Shown here piece by piece: positions 1 to 12,524 of a DNA stretch of 64,000 bases. Where the stretch lies: positions 2,914,001 through 2,978,000 of the forward strand of contig JACGCM010001272.1 in assembly GCA_014058105.1 (NCBI GenBank). The letters run 5' to 3'. How positions within the stretch are numbered: the stretch's first letter is position 1; each line of letters starts with the position of its first letter. The DNA comes from Kingdonia uniflora (taxonomy: Eukaryota; Streptophyta; Magnoliopsida; Ranunculales; Circaeasteraceae). Below the pieces are notes generated by a model that had not been told where the DNA came from, searched no databases, and was given only the letters and a program-made list of their open reading frames with translations. The translations under genes and the position numbers were made by a program.

Positions 1-708
1 TGCTTCATCTTCGAACTACATACGAGCTTTCGACCTCACCAACAAAGCACGTGGCACAAAAAGTATAAAGACAACAACGTCAGGAAGCAGATGCAACACG
101 AATTTCTCAACCAACACCACTCGTCCATGAGGTTCCTCATGCTATTGGTTGAGAGCCGTCTTGTAATAGTTTATTTTGTACCTCAGACTTAAAGCTTCAT
201 CCTCCTCAGCATACAGGAAATACTACTAAAGACATATTCAATATTCTTTAGTTCAAGTCATCGCTTTCGACTTCTACGTATCCAATTCAATGTGCGCAAG
301 TGTACAGTCATCAATAAAGCCGTTGTACAGCAATAGAGGTCAGGACGTTACATTATCTAGTCAAAGAATATCTTACATCTACTTTGTAACGTCCACCATT
401 AAGAACATTAATGGTCGTCAAACGGTCATATGATGAGACCTATAAATAGGACCAGAGAACTACATATTAAGCACGGGCAATTATATACAAAGGAATTCCT
501 ATTCCATAACTACATAGATTCAGAGTACTCATTATAATAACTAGCATTCTCAATAAGATCTATCTCTTTCTAAAATCCTTAAGAGAGGTCGTGGTTTTTA
601 TACTATTCAAAGGTTTTCTACGCTAAATTGTTGTGTTAGTTATTATTAAATGTTTCGATTACATCTGGTGTAAAGGCTAAGTCCGGATCCTAGAATTAAG
701 CTATTACA
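1..708 (+). repeat. 5' LTR of the Gypsy element, cut by the window edge
   Basis: This aligns with 14773-15486 with scattered transitions and a 6-bp indel near 210. It ends in CTATTACA, followed by the primer-binding region. About 96 bp of LTR should lie to the left of the window. TATAAATAGG at 441-450 is the likely TATA box of the element's genomic RNA. Confidence 0.9.
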
Positions 709-731
709 TTTGTCGCCGTCTGTGGGAACTG
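709..731 (+). other. Primer-binding-site region of the Gypsy element
   Basis: TTTGTCGCCGTCTGTGGGAA directly follows the LTR. The same sequence in the less altered form TTGGCGCCGTCTGTGAGAA follows the LTR of the other Gypsy element at 62507, which supports the call. Confidence 0.65.
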
Positions 732-780
732 AAATTCTCAAACCCATTATCTTAGAAACTGCTAATCATCTCCTTTCAGA

Positions 781-1990
781 ATGTCGCCTCCAAGTCAGAG
801 CACCTCAATAGTTCAAGCAGAGGAAAATATCGCGCTAGCAGATCTGTGGGCCACCTTAAATTTTAAAATAGAAAGACGTGCTACTTTAGAGTAACAGCTG
901 GCGAGTGTACATAATGCACTAAAGGTTCTACAGGGTCAGCAAGTCGCCACCCAGAAGAACAAAGTCGTATAACCTGAAGGCTTGTGAATTTCTGTTCACG
1001 ACAGAATAAGACCTCCTCCGAAAGGGAATCACGTTAGAGGTGCGCTTCGGTTTAATTATCATCAACAAGAAATGGAACCCATCCCAATTCAGGAGGCCCA
1101 CCAGGAAGTAGATGGCGGCCCAACGGAAGTCAGACAGATTAAAACTCCACCTCGAAAAGTTTGAGTCCCAGTAAAAGACCGTCTAAGTGAAGGGAGAGAT
1201 GACCATAATCTTGGAAAAGGATGCATCACACGCCCAGTTACTATAGCTTGACAGTATGTGACTCAGGAACATGTCGACATACGAATCAAAGAACTACTCG
1301 AGGCTCAGACTCCGACGAAAGAAATCCATAACAAATTATAGAAGAGCCCGATCGCACAGGAGCTGCTGGACGGTGAGGTACCCATAGGGTTTCATACCCA
1401 AAGATTCAAAAATACAAAGGAACTGATCCAGTGGAGTACGTCCAAGAGTTCCAGGACGCGTTAGGTCTACATTTCACGTCCAACCATATCCTATACGGGC
1501 TCTTTTCTTCTAGCTTATCAGGTGAACCCTTACGGTGGTTTCACACACTGCCTGAAGGATCCATCATAACTTTCGAACAGCTGTGAGAACTCTTTGTTAA
1601 GAATTACTCGCACAATAGAGACAAGGAAGGTAATCTATACTCCATTTTCAGCCTTAAGCAGATGCCAGGCGAGAAGCTCGAGACGTTCACTAAGAAGTTC
1701 TTAGAGTTAGCCTGAAAAGTAGATCGACTCGACCAGAAGATTATCATTTCGGCTTTTACCAATGCGCTACTTGTTGATGGAAGGGCAAATGAATACCTCG
1801 TCCTCAATAAACCAACAACTCTGGAAGACATGATCGAAAAGGTCAACAATTATATTGACCTATAAAGAATGGTGCCTGACAGACAGAAACCCCAGAAGTC
1901 AACATTAACAACTCGAGATCAGTCAGCCAACCAAGACATTAATCGTACTGCCGATCAGGGAGGAGACATGAAACGGATAAAATCTAACGA
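781..1990 (+). pseudogene. Gypsy gag remnant
   Basis: The reading begins at ATG 781 (MSPPSQSTSIVQAEEN) and soon meets stops, many of them TAG or TGA where CAG, CGA or TGG is expected. The core capsid-like stretch lies at about 1420-1860, with the typical plant Gypsy gag words LSGEPLRWFHTLPEGSI and LKQMPGEKLETFTKKF. No CCHC zinc knuckle is visible, and the frame runs within about 200 bp into the region before the reverse transcriptase. Structural protein of the virus-like particle in intact relatives; not functional here. Confidence 0.7.
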
Positions 1991-2159
1991 CGAACAACCT
2001 CGAAAGGGGAATAACTTGCCCAGGCTCTGCCTTCCCAAGATAAATGTGACCATAACCAACATTTATCCTATACTTCAGAAGGATCATTTCTTCCGCAATG
2101 CGCAATATCTCCAACCCATTGAGAATAATGCATATTGCATCCACCATAGCGCATAAATA

Positions 2160-5100
2160 GCAGAGTACGTCGAAATCAGTGGCAAAAAGCGAGGAATATA
2201 TATTGGCACTCTTTTGCCAACAACAGAATAAAATATCCTCATTCAGTTCCTCAAAGACAACAGTGATGTATTTGCTTGGACATTTCACGAGATGTCAGGT
2301 ATCGATCCCAATCTAGCTTGCTACAAGCTCAATATAAAGGATAAAGTCGAAGCTGTCAAACAAAAGCAGAGGACTTTAACACTGAGACTCTGAGAAAAAG
2401 TAAATAAAGAGATCGACAAACTCATCAAAATTGGCTTTATCAGAAAGGCCAATTACCCAGAGTAGATTTCAAATATTATGGCAGTCCTAAAGAAGAACGA
2501 CAAGATCAGGGTATGCGTGGATTTCACAGACCTCAACAAACATACTCCAAAGGATAGTTTTCTGCTTCCTATTATAAACCATATGCTCGATTCTACTATG
2601 GGTCACGAACTCCTGTCTATGATGGATACTGCATCAGGATACAATCAGATACCTATGCTACCTGATGACCAAGAAAAACAACTTTCATTACAAAACATGA
2701 CTTATACTGTTATAAGGTCATGCCTTTCGGTCTTAAAAATGCCAGAACCACTTATCAACGGTTGGTGACACAAATGTTCAAATATTACCTCAAAAAAATA
2801 ATGAAGGTCTACATTGATGATATCTTATATAAAAGCCTTATAAAGGAGAACCATATTACAGGCTTACGTACTACTTTCGAAATTCTCCATTCCTACAAGA
2901 TGAGGCTTAATCCTGAAAAGTGCCAGCTCGGGGTCCAGTCAGGAAATTTTTTGGGATACTTAATCAGTAAAAGAGGTATAGAAGCTGATCCAGATCGTAT
3001 TAGTGCTTTACTATCCATGCCTTCGCCGAAAACAAAGAAATACATATAGAAGATAACATGCTAGATTGCCACGATAAATTATTTTGTTTCAAAATCTTCA
3101 GATCGATATTGATGGTTGTTCAACCTTTTATGTGAAGGGACAACAAAACAACAATCTAAAATAGATCCCAAGATCGAGTAGACGATAAAATGTGAAACAG
3201 CATTTCAGGAGCTCAAACTTTACTTGGGATCACCTCCAGTGATGAGTACACCTCACGAAGGGGAAGAACTCACAATATATCTTGCGGTTACCGATAAATT
3301 GTTAAGTTCCATCCTCATTCGACTTGACGGGAAAATAGAAAAACCAGCATATTTCATCAGTATGACTCTCACTCCTACAGAGTCCCGGTACACCAAGATC
3401 GAGAAATTGCTCTTAGCTCTCGTATACACATCGCAAAAATTGAGACAGTATTTTCAAGCACACTCGATTCGAATGGTGACAAATTACCCTTTACGAGAGA
3501 TTTTATCCAAACGGGAAAAGTCCAGAACAATATAACATGGTCGGTCACTCTTGGCGAATACGACATCCGTTTTGAACCACGACACTCTGAAAAGGGTCAA
3601 ATAATAGTAGATTTCCTTGCAGATTTCCCAGTAGAAGATCCTGACTGGAAAGAAGACAGTACGAATAACAGTGAGGAATACTTCGAAGAAAAGTTAGACT
3701 GGATAACTCGAAAGGGATGACGTCTTTTAACTGATGGATCTTATGGACCTACAGGGTCAGGTATAAGAATCGTGTTTATCACAACTTCCAATGACAGGAT
3801 CGAGAAAGCAGTCAGGCTAAATTTTGAAGCAACCAATAATGAGGTCGAGTATGAAGTAATGATTCACGGTCTAGATATGGCTTTAGAGATTGGAGTTTCC
3901 AAATTATATGTCTATACCGACTCATTACTCATTGTGAACCATTACACGAAAAAGTTCCAGAAGAACAGAAAAATGGTCGACTATGCGGCAACAGCAGCCG
4001 ACAGAATGAGCAAATTCAAAAAAATTACTATCAAACATTTACCGCGCGGAGAAAATTGACATTCAGACTTTCTCGCGTACCTGGCAGGAATACTTGGTAC
4101 GGAAGCACGTTATCTAAAGATTGAAGTATCATCCACCCCCAGCATTAACACCATAAGCTCGAATTCAGTCAATACTGGAGGCGTTGAAGAAGATGAGAAC
4201 GATTGGAGATGACCTTACCTCAAGTATATTGGGACCAAAAACACATTTGATGGCGAACTCCCTACATACCCCATAGAGAAGAGAAGCGTACTTGATAATG
4301 CTAAGCGATACATCGTGGACAACGGTGTCATTTATAAAATTTCGGTCACATGACCGTACCTCGAATGTTTGTCGAACAAAGAAGCTTAGAAGTTCCTACA
4401 CGAACTCCACGAGGGGACTTGTAGTTCCCATGCAGCGGGACGATCTCTCGCAAATCGAGCTCTTACTCAAGGAGCCTTTTGGCCTAAGATGAAAGCTTAA
4501 GCCATCGAACTCGCAAGCAAGTGCGATATCTGCCAAAGATATGGCCCCCAAATTCGAGCTCCAGTCTTAGAACTCTATTCCAGCAACATTATTTGGCCAT
4601 TTAAAAGATGGGCCCTTAACCTCGTAGGATAATTCCCCACGGCACCGGGAAAAAGGAAACACCTCCTAGTAGTAACGAATTACTTCACAAAATGGGTAAA
4701 AACAATCCCTCTATGCCGCACACGCGAAGACGAAGTTATCAAATTCATTTGGGAAACTATCATCATCCGGTTCGGTTGCCCCCATCTCATCAGAATCGAC
4801 AATGGACCTCAGTTCGTTGGCTCCAGGGTCGTTGAGTTCCTCAATTAACACAAAATCACCCACTCCCCTTCAAATTCATATTACCCTCAAGGAAATGGCC
4901 AGGCAAAAATTACTAATCGAACTATAATGGATGGGATCAAAAAGTGCTTGACAGAGAAGAAGGGAAATTAGGTTCAGGAACTACCACATGTCCTATGGAC
5001 ATATCGCAAAATACCTCAGGTATCAACTAGATCTACACCGTTCTTACTAGCGTATGGTACATAAGCAATCATCCCTACTCTATATCATTACCTAATACTC

Positions 5101-5440
5101 AACCATACCATGACGGATAAAGATAATGAGTACCAATTGGCATGTAACATAAATTGGATCGAGGAAACTAGAGACATATCAATAATGAATTTAGGAGGAT
5201 ACCACCAAGCTCTAGCCTGATCTTAAAACAAGCGCGTTCGTCACAAAGAGTTCGAAATTGAAGACCTCGTGCTGCGAGAAATTCCCAAACATAAAAAGGA
5301 GGCAAGCGCTGGGAAACTGTCAGAAAATTGGGAAGGTCCTTTTGTTATTGTCGGAAAATTGGTCTTGGTTCTTACGATCTCGCCACTGAACATGGCAATC
5401 GAATACCTAATCCTTGGAACACGAGGAGATTAAAATTGTA
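2160..5440 (+). pseudogene. Gypsy pol remnant: reverse transcriptase, RNase H, integrase
   Basis: Domains in order, over many stops and frame changes: the RT leader (DVFAWTFHEMSGIDP) near 2265; RT with VCVDFTDLNKHTPKD near 2510, MPFGLKNARTTYQR at 2720 and the catalytic YIDD at about 2812; RNase H at 3720-4060 (LLTDGSYGPTGSG, then NNEVEYE); a zinc-binding CDIC segment near 4530; and an integrase core near 4590-5010 (DNGPQFVG, YYPQGNGQAK). The retropepsin domain expected before RT is absent. In an intact element these enzymes copy the RNA into DNA and insert it. Confidence 0.85.
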
Positions 5441-5459
5441 TCGCCGATAAAAATCCATC

Positions 5460-5690
5460 ACAGTGTACTTTTCTACAAATCAATCTATCATCTTGTACAA
5501 CGATCTTACATCAATGAAAGACTTATGTTTGATCCAAATACATCCGAGTACTTTCTACTATTTTATACAATACTCTGTCTAACACATTCATTGTACGTCA
5601 ATCATACACCAATGAAATACTTGTGTTCGATTGCCCTACACTATAGTACTTTTCTAATATATCCAACAAGTACTTTTATATACAAGTAAC
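5460..5690 (+). repeat. Diverged direct repeat of about 98 bp behind pol
   Basis: ACATCAATGAAAGACTTATG at 5508 recurs as ACACCAATGAAATACTTGTG at 5606, and GTACTTTTCTA occurs near 5465, 5550 and 5645. This looks like two to three eroded units just upstream of the 44-bp array. Confidence 0.5.
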
Positions 5691-6118
5691 AGATCGTTTG
5701 TTGCTTTGGCCAAACTGATCATCTATTATATTACAGATCGTTTGCTGCTTCGGCCAAACTGATCTTCTATTAAATTATAGATCGTTTGTTGCTTTGGCCA
5801 AACTGATAATCTATCATATTACAGACCGTTTGTTGCTTTGGCCAAACTGATCATTTATTATATTACAGATCGTTTGCTGCTTTGGCTAAACTGATCTTCT
5901 ATTAAATTACAGATTGTTTGTTACTTTGGCCAAACTAATCATCTATCACATTACAAATTATTTATTGCTTTGGCCAAACTGATTATCTATTACATTACAA
6001 ATCGTTTGCTGCTTCGGCCAAACTGACCTTCTATTAAATTACAAATCGTTTGTTACTACGGCCAAACTGATCATCTATTACATTACAGATTGTTTGTTGC
6101 TTAGGCCAGACCGATCAG
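5690..6118 (+). repeat. 44-bp tandem array with a three-unit higher-order period
   Basis: About 9.8 copies of a 44-bp unit with the core GTTTGTTGCTTTGGCCAAAC. Units 2, 5 and 8 share a GCTGCTT variant and the tail CTTCTATTAAATTA. Units 1, 4, 7 and units 3, 6, 9 form two other classes. The array is therefore three copies of a 132-bp trimer. Its place behind integrase matches the variable 3' region of Tat-lineage elements, which is a known seed for satellite DNA. Confidence 0.9.
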
Positions 6119-6292
6119 CCACCTATGTCCCTCTACGATCGATAACCTTTGGGAACCATCCTATACAACAGATGTTCGACCAATACAACATCGCTGATAT
6201 AACAAAAGGTTAGTATCAATCATCATTCTAGACATTCCTATTTTTATACAATATACGCGTTAGTTAGTATACATAGCGCATCCCCTTAATTA

Positions 6293-9200
6293 TTACTCCT
6301 TACTAGAGCTATCACTCGAGCTGTCACCTCTATTAGAAGGTCTCGCAACGTCAGGTGCACAACGTGCGTACAGCTGTTGACGTATAAACTCCGACATTCT
6401 TCCAGTAATGATTTTCTTTCCATCTCTAACCATACGTTGTCTCAGAACCCCAATTTTGGCTACCATGGGACCTAGATATTCACACCGTATCGCCTCCATG
6501 TCGTACTACACACTTTTTCCAGCGACAACGTCGTACACCAGTTCGATTTCTTTTTCTAATCTCTGGAACTCTGATACAAAGAATGAAATTACTGCTGTTA
6601 TACCTCTCTCATACACACTACCTATTTCAGTCTTTACCTGCTTAGGCAGAATAAGCTCACTGAGTTTAGTTTTAGCTTCCTGCAGCGAAGTCTTCAAATG
6701 CTCGCACCGCTCCTCTACTCGACGCTTCTCAAACAGCACAACATAATTCCTACACTCCAGTACTGTCATAAACTCATTCATATGATAGATCAGAGATAGT
6801 GACCCCTCAAGCTCCGCTTCATGACTCTCCCATTCTACCCTTCTTTCATCGAGATGTATCTCCGCCTGAAATAGGTCCGCATCTAACTTTGTGTTCGCAT
6901 CCCTCAGTTTCGTATTTTCATCCAGGTACTCTAGCGCATTTAACTTCAATCCCTGTATGGTATGCTCTAGCGTGACTACTTCGTTACAAGCAGTATTTAT
7001 ATTTTTGTTCTGTCTATTACGGGCCTCCTCCATCTTCTTTATCCAAATGTCAGTGACTAGCCATAATGCTTAATACTTAGAAGCGCGCGCTCGCGTATCA
7101 GCTGCCCCCGCTTCGAGCATATTCACTTGGAATTGTAAGTCTTTCACATTCTTACCATTCTCCTTTGAGTCTGCCAGTAGTTCTGAGATTCAAACTCGAG
7201 CTGATGTCAACTCCGCTCCCTGCTGGTAGAGGTGGCAATTTGACCCGAACCTGTTAACCCGACATGAACCCGACCCAAATTTTTGGGTTTGGGTTTAAGA
7301 TTTTTGGGTTTCGGGTCAACCCGACTAACCCATTTAGATAACAGGTCGGGTCCGGGTTTCATTGTCATGGGTTCGGGTTGACCCGCGAACCCGTTTAACT
7401 CAAATATAATTTAATGTTATACGCTAACCAATTCTCGCTGAAAAGCACCGTTTGGACAAAGATGGTAACAATTACTTCATTCTCCTCTATTTTATTATAC
7501 TTTTTTCAATAGATATTTTCCACCAACGAGCTCTTGATTATTCGAACTGCAAATTTTAAGTTTTTCCTTTAGTGTTTCTTCAAAAGTATATAATTGTTAA
7601 ATTTATCTATGAAGTTCTCTTCTCTTTTTTGGAGTGAAGGATCATTCGATCCCAATGACTCCGATACTCTTTGGAATTCTCATAGGTCAAACTTTTGTTA
7701 TACTATTATCTCTTTCTCTCCCTCTCTGAGGAATGTTCTCTCTTCAAATAACCTTTTCTAATTTGTATGTTTTCTGTGGATTGTTATCATTTACTAGATA
7801 TGAGTTTTTGATCTCATTTCACTGTTGATTTTCAAATGTTCTCATAATCACCTTCTAATCATCCGATTCTCACTTGTATTTTATGATTATTTTTACTTAT
7901 ACGGGTTAATGGGCCGGGTCGGGTCAGCCTGATCATAAGCAGGTCGGGTTTGGGTTCACAAATTTGACCCGCTTAATAAATGGGTCAGGTTTGGGGTTTC
8001 TCAACCCGAACCTGGGATGACCCGTGACGGGTTGACCCGACCCGACCCGACCTAATTGCCACCCCTACCTCCTGGCTCAAGCTAACTGTAAATTCCACCT
8101 TTTTTTCTTCTTATAATTTCCCTTAGCTCCTCTATTTTTCTCAGTCCGTTGGCTAGATCCATCTTTTTCTTCTGTAGATCCTCGGATAATCGAGCTCCAA
8201 CATCTCATTCTTCCACCACTTCCACCCTCGTTCTTTATACTAATTCAGTAGTACTTTTTAGTGCGACCTGACTTAAACTTAGCTCACCGGTCAGTTGTTC
8301 GTTATGGGCACGTAGAGCGTCACACTGACTTTGAACAATTACCAATTTTACCTGATATCACAGTTTATATTCATAAACAATTCGATTGTACCGAATGATT
8401 ACATCTCACAGTTAACAAATTTAAAACAATAACATAGTATCTGAGTAATATCGATATACTGTTTCATTCATCATCGCAGAGAATAAATTTTATTTATCAT
8501 CAATAACAGTATACAAAGATCTAACACATATGCAGGGACGGTAAATAAAACCGAGAGTACCCTATTTTTTATTCTTCAAGGAATGAGAAGACTGCCCTTT
8601 ATCTCTTGAACTCTTTTTGTTCTTTACTTATACATCTTTTGGAGTGGTAAAGGTCACCACCTCCTGCGGACGTTGTTTATGTCGTGATCGGGGTATTAGG
8701 CTTTCGACCTCCTCCTCACCCTCTTCTGATGACAGTTTCCTCGACCTCAGAATGGGCTTGTCACCTTTGGTAAACCACATATTCTCAGCCTTGGCATTTT
8801 CTACATCAAAATCCTTCCTACACCCCGTCACGAACTTCCTAAATTCGTTCTCTACCTTAGACAGTTCTCCCCCATAAAATTCAATAACACTGTCTATATG
8901 ATGATCATGTTATGTTCGAGTAGCGACATTTTTCTGCAACGGATATAGATAATCTTTCAATGTCATTTGTGTTTTATGCAGCCACTGACGCGTGTCTTTC
9001 TACAATACACCTAAAGCCTCAAATTCGCTTCTACCTTCATTCGAACAACCACTTCTTTCGACAATTGTGTTGTTAAAGTCATTTTTTGACCCTCATGTTG
9101 TAGTAACTCATCCTGTAACCCCTTTAATTCAACTTCTTATCCTGAAAAATATAAGTCTCATAGCCCTCCGATCTTATATAAAGCCAAACGCATCAGATAA

Positions 9201-9740
9201 AGATTCTACATCACCCCATACAACAGACACACCAGCTCGAGCAAAATACTTTCTCGCCTCTAAACTATGACGATTACGTACTTCTTGAGCTAAAAACATA
9301 ATTTGAGCTGGGTCCGAAACTACACCCTTCTCCTTTAAAAGCTCTACATAAGCTTCATTTAACCCTCATTCACTATCTACTTCAACCTCAAAATACAATG
9401 TCATAGCTATTAACATACTTTGATACCTAGCCTTATTACTCGGGTCATTAAAGCAGGTTAACTCTTTTGGCTTTCGAACTAATGACCCCTTTTCCTCTTC
9501 CTTCCTTAACACCTCATCCCTTTCTATTTTTATCTTAACATATCTACATTGAAGATCATATAGCTCTTTAAAAGTTTTCTCTGAATTCAACTTAAAATTC
9601 CTTCTCTCATATTCAGTTTTATTAAGTACTTGTTGAATACGAGCCACAGAATCCCTCGCTCTACTCAATGACCTCTCCAGTTTGGAGTTCATTTTTCTCA
9701 GTCGCTCTATATCCTACACAGAGTACAAATATATTGTTAT
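6293..9740 (-). pseudogene. Antisense gene 4 of the Gypsy element: coiled-coil proteins of unknown function
   Basis: Read on the minus strand, opposite to gag-pol. A splice acceptor TGTGTAG near 9717 opens a frame rich in charged residues (DIERLRKMNSKLERSLSRAR, to 9366), a likely coiled coil. Further frames follow at about 9365-9180 and 8930-8570, ending in KDV. Another acceptor, ATATCAG near 8342, starts a second coiled-coil frame (QSQCDALRAHNEQLTGEL) that is broken by the hAT-like insert at 7227-8067. It resumes at 7218 and runs with a few stops to 6293, ending in a Ser/Asp-rich tail. It may be one spliced gene or two. I recognise no family. The two shorter copies of this antisense block (51.6-56 kb and 59.6-60.5 kb) lack this part. 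Confidence 0.55.
7227..8067. mobile_element. Non-autonomous hAT-like transposon (841 bp)
   Basis: The ends are inverted: TAGAGGTGGCAATT at the left, AATTGCCACCCCTA at the right. Both ends carry runs of GGGTCGGGTT / AACCCGACCC. The flanks are CCTGCTGG (7219-7226) and CCTCCTGG (8068-8075), an 8-bp duplication with one mismatch, as hAT elements make. There is no transposase frame. It splits the coiled-coil frame of antisense gene 4, so it came later than the Gypsy insertion. Confidence 0.85.
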
Positions 9741-9912
9741 AATACAAACATTCGCGAAAAGCATATTTCAAATATCACTCCAAATAAAAATAGTGTACAA
9801 TTATACAAAGTACTTCATATCCAAATCAAGCGAGCTGCAAAACATAAGACATGATACCACAGAACGGTTAAAGGTTCTTGCTAATGTCTACCTCATAAGG
9901 AGATTTCAACGT

Positions 9913-11958
9913 CTATCCTAGAGGAGGAACTGTTTCTGTACGTTCCACTAGAGGGTCAAATATTTGCTTAGTAGATTGGACTGGCTCTGTATGTCCTGAA
10001 GGTAGGTCTGACGCTTTCTCAGGCAAAACAGCCGCATCATCAGCCATTTCTTCCTCTTCAAACTCCGAAGGGAACACTATCTCCTTATATCTACCACTCC
10101 GGGCCAGTTCCACATCTTCCGCACTCAATCCAAAGTTATAATAGGATTGAATAAAGTTGTTTCTTTTGACTAAGGCTGCTACAACCAAATCTATCATAAG
10201 CTTGTCATGCTTCGACACAACACCAAACTTGTATCCAGTCACTGTAGCCTCTGCAGCCCTCCTCTCCTTCTCTAGCAGGAGTTCATTTTTGAGCTCTTTT
10301 ATGCAGGATGACTGAGCCTCGAACTTTACCGTCAGAGCACCAAACTTTAGGCTCCTCTTGTCCAAACATTGTCTTGCCCACTTTAGCAGCATTGAGAGCT
10401 GCCTGTACAAACAACAAAAAGGTAGAGTCAGTTCAACAGATTTTCTTAGTTTGATCAATTAATAAATTTTAAACACCTGCCACGAACGTATGCTTGAGAT
10501 ATTCATCTTCGAGCTGCTGCGGGTTCGTCCCAGCCATACGACAATATTTATGCTTCAGCTCTTTCATTTTGGCCATGACATGAGGGTTAGTTCAGTGACT
10601 GCCCTCATCTCCATGCTGTTTTCTCCTCAAAGAACTCTTCTCAGCCTCCCTAGGAGCGGATGCACTCACTTCGAGTTTTTCCTCCACACCACCAGACACA
10701 GCCTTTGCGATCTCTTATCCCGTGACTACAACCCTAGTAACAGAGGTACTCTGCTGCGCTGGCTTTTGGACCTTCTGAGTAGTCTGCGTGGTAGTCTGAG
10801 GCACAGGAGGTGCAGGACTCAGCACGTCTGCAATGGTCTCGGCAGTTTTTCCCTCAGCCATAGGTCGTTTATCCTGAGCTCGCTGAACTTTGGGTGCTAC
10901 GAAATCTACCCTTTTATCTCAACAAATTCCCAACTCATTGAGTACCTGTTTTAGCTCACCCAGATCTTGACCAACACAGTCAAACAGGATGGTCTTGTCC
11001 GGCGTAGATAAGGGCTTGGGCTCTGCCAAAAATAAATAACATAACATTGAGTAACAGATCAAAGACAAGATATCAGTTATTTGAAGATTGGTCAACATTA
11101 CTTACTCGGGTTATAATATCTATAGCTCAGTTCGAGCGCCGGTTCATCTGGAACCTGCATACAGTTACCCTCTACCCACACAAGGTAGTCGTTTCATGGT
11201 CTACCCACAGATTCAAAGTCAAAAAAATTCAGCCTAGATGAATCACTATACAGGTAACCACTACTTCGACTTTCAATATACTTCCACTTATAAAACTTCA
11301 ACACATCTTCAGCTTTGAACTGGTTAGCAGTCCCTTCATTCCTCTATTTTTATTCAGTACCTCACATACCATCATCATTTTATAAACATTCCCATTCAAC
11401 TGGGCAGGACAACAATGTATCATATTTATAACCCCTTTCTGAAAGTAGGTTAGAGGAATTCTAAGGCCATATACGGCCTGATTCAAGAAACACAAAAATC
11501 CACCACTCGGCCCTGATAGCCCAAGCCCATTATAATACGAGAGATTAACCCCCTCACTAATCCCTCTATCCTTCTTTTACTTTGCCAAGCATGGGACTTG
11601 GTAGTAGGCAGCCTCTTCCCCCTTACCAAGGATAAAGGCCCTAAACCATAAACCTTGCTCCTCCACATATCTTTCCCACTCTCCCTGTAATTTCTTCTTA
11701 TATTTCAAATACTCTTTCCCAACATCTACCCTATCCGAGTATATCACAAGGACTCTCCCCTTCTCTAATCTATCCTCATTTTTTATCACCTCCTCAACCC
11801 TACTGGGTTCCCCACCCTCCATGCTTCTCTCACCACTGTTTACAACTTCCTCCATCACACTACACTCGTCCCCCCTCCCTGACATTGATGTTTTCTCAAA
11901 ATTGCACGATACTACACATTTACTGGAGAGAATACTAGGTTTAGACCGCATATTAAAC
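9913..11958 (-). pseudogene. Antisense gene 3 of the Gypsy element: 'putative gypsy type transposon'-like protein, copy A
   Basis: Spliced gene opposite to gag-pol. The exon starts behind the acceptor TTGTAG at 11958, with ATG at 11951 (MRSKPSILSSKCVVS). The following segment carries YSDRVDVGKEYLKYKKKL, then YGLRIPLTYFQKGV and HCCPAQLNGNVYKMM, which resemble the conserved core of the plant family Pfam names putative gypsy type transposon (Transposase_28). Further introns lie at 11105-11023 (donor GTAAGT) and 10476-10403. The C-terminal exon, 10402-9913, is a Glu/Lys-rich coiled coil ending in TVPPLG. There is one stop near 11577, one near 10890, and a frame change near 11310. Copies B (53929-56000) and C (60488-59610) share the start exon and intron sites. 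Its role in the element is unknown. Confidence 0.7.
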
Positions 11959-12515
11959 CTACAATATACAATTTTTTTTTCTCATTTTCTCTATAGAACA
12001 TACAGACAAAATAAACCCACCTTTCACCCAGTCAACACGTTTATTTTATAAATTCCCAAAACAAATGCAAAATTAATCATTTTAAATTTCCCCCATCTTC
12101 CCTAAATACATATTTTTTCTCTCTAACAGTCTATTTTTATACCTAAATTCATATCCTCCATTTTTTATCTAAACATCCCAAAGCCCCTACATTATCAGAT
12201 ATACATACCAAACAGGTTACGATACATATCAAACAGATTACTATAAATATCAAACAAATTACTAAATAAATCAACTGGACAGAACTTTGTATTACCAACC
12301 TGTACTTGAAGAACAACAATCCTCTACTTTACTCAAATGTCTTTTTGAGCATGAATGCTTACGTCACTTCTCAGACAATTTTCTATCACCTGATAAAGAT
12401 TTCCTTCTTAAATCACACTCAGTACTCAAACGTTTCCTCTCATTGGAAATAAGATTGACACAACTTTTCTTTCTCTTCGAAACTGTAGATAATTTATGAG
12501 GGAGAGAGAGTCGCA

Positions 12516-12524
12516 TTTTTATAC
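12516..12524 (-). promoter_or_regulatory. TATA box upstream of antisense gene 3, copy A
   Basis: On the minus strand GTATAAAAA precedes CTCTCTCT. About 45 bp upstream is the segment TCAGAAGGAGCCGTCGTTTC. The same layout recurs at 53268 (GTATAAAAA, CTCTCTCT, with GTCGTCGTTTC upstream). The first coding exon lies about 560 bp downstream, so a long leader with an intron is likely. Confidence 0.6.

Noticed and set aside
5414..5689. Plus-strand frame of 91 codons behind pol
   Set aside because: It covers the 98-bp direct repeat and has no motif; the integrase end lies before it.
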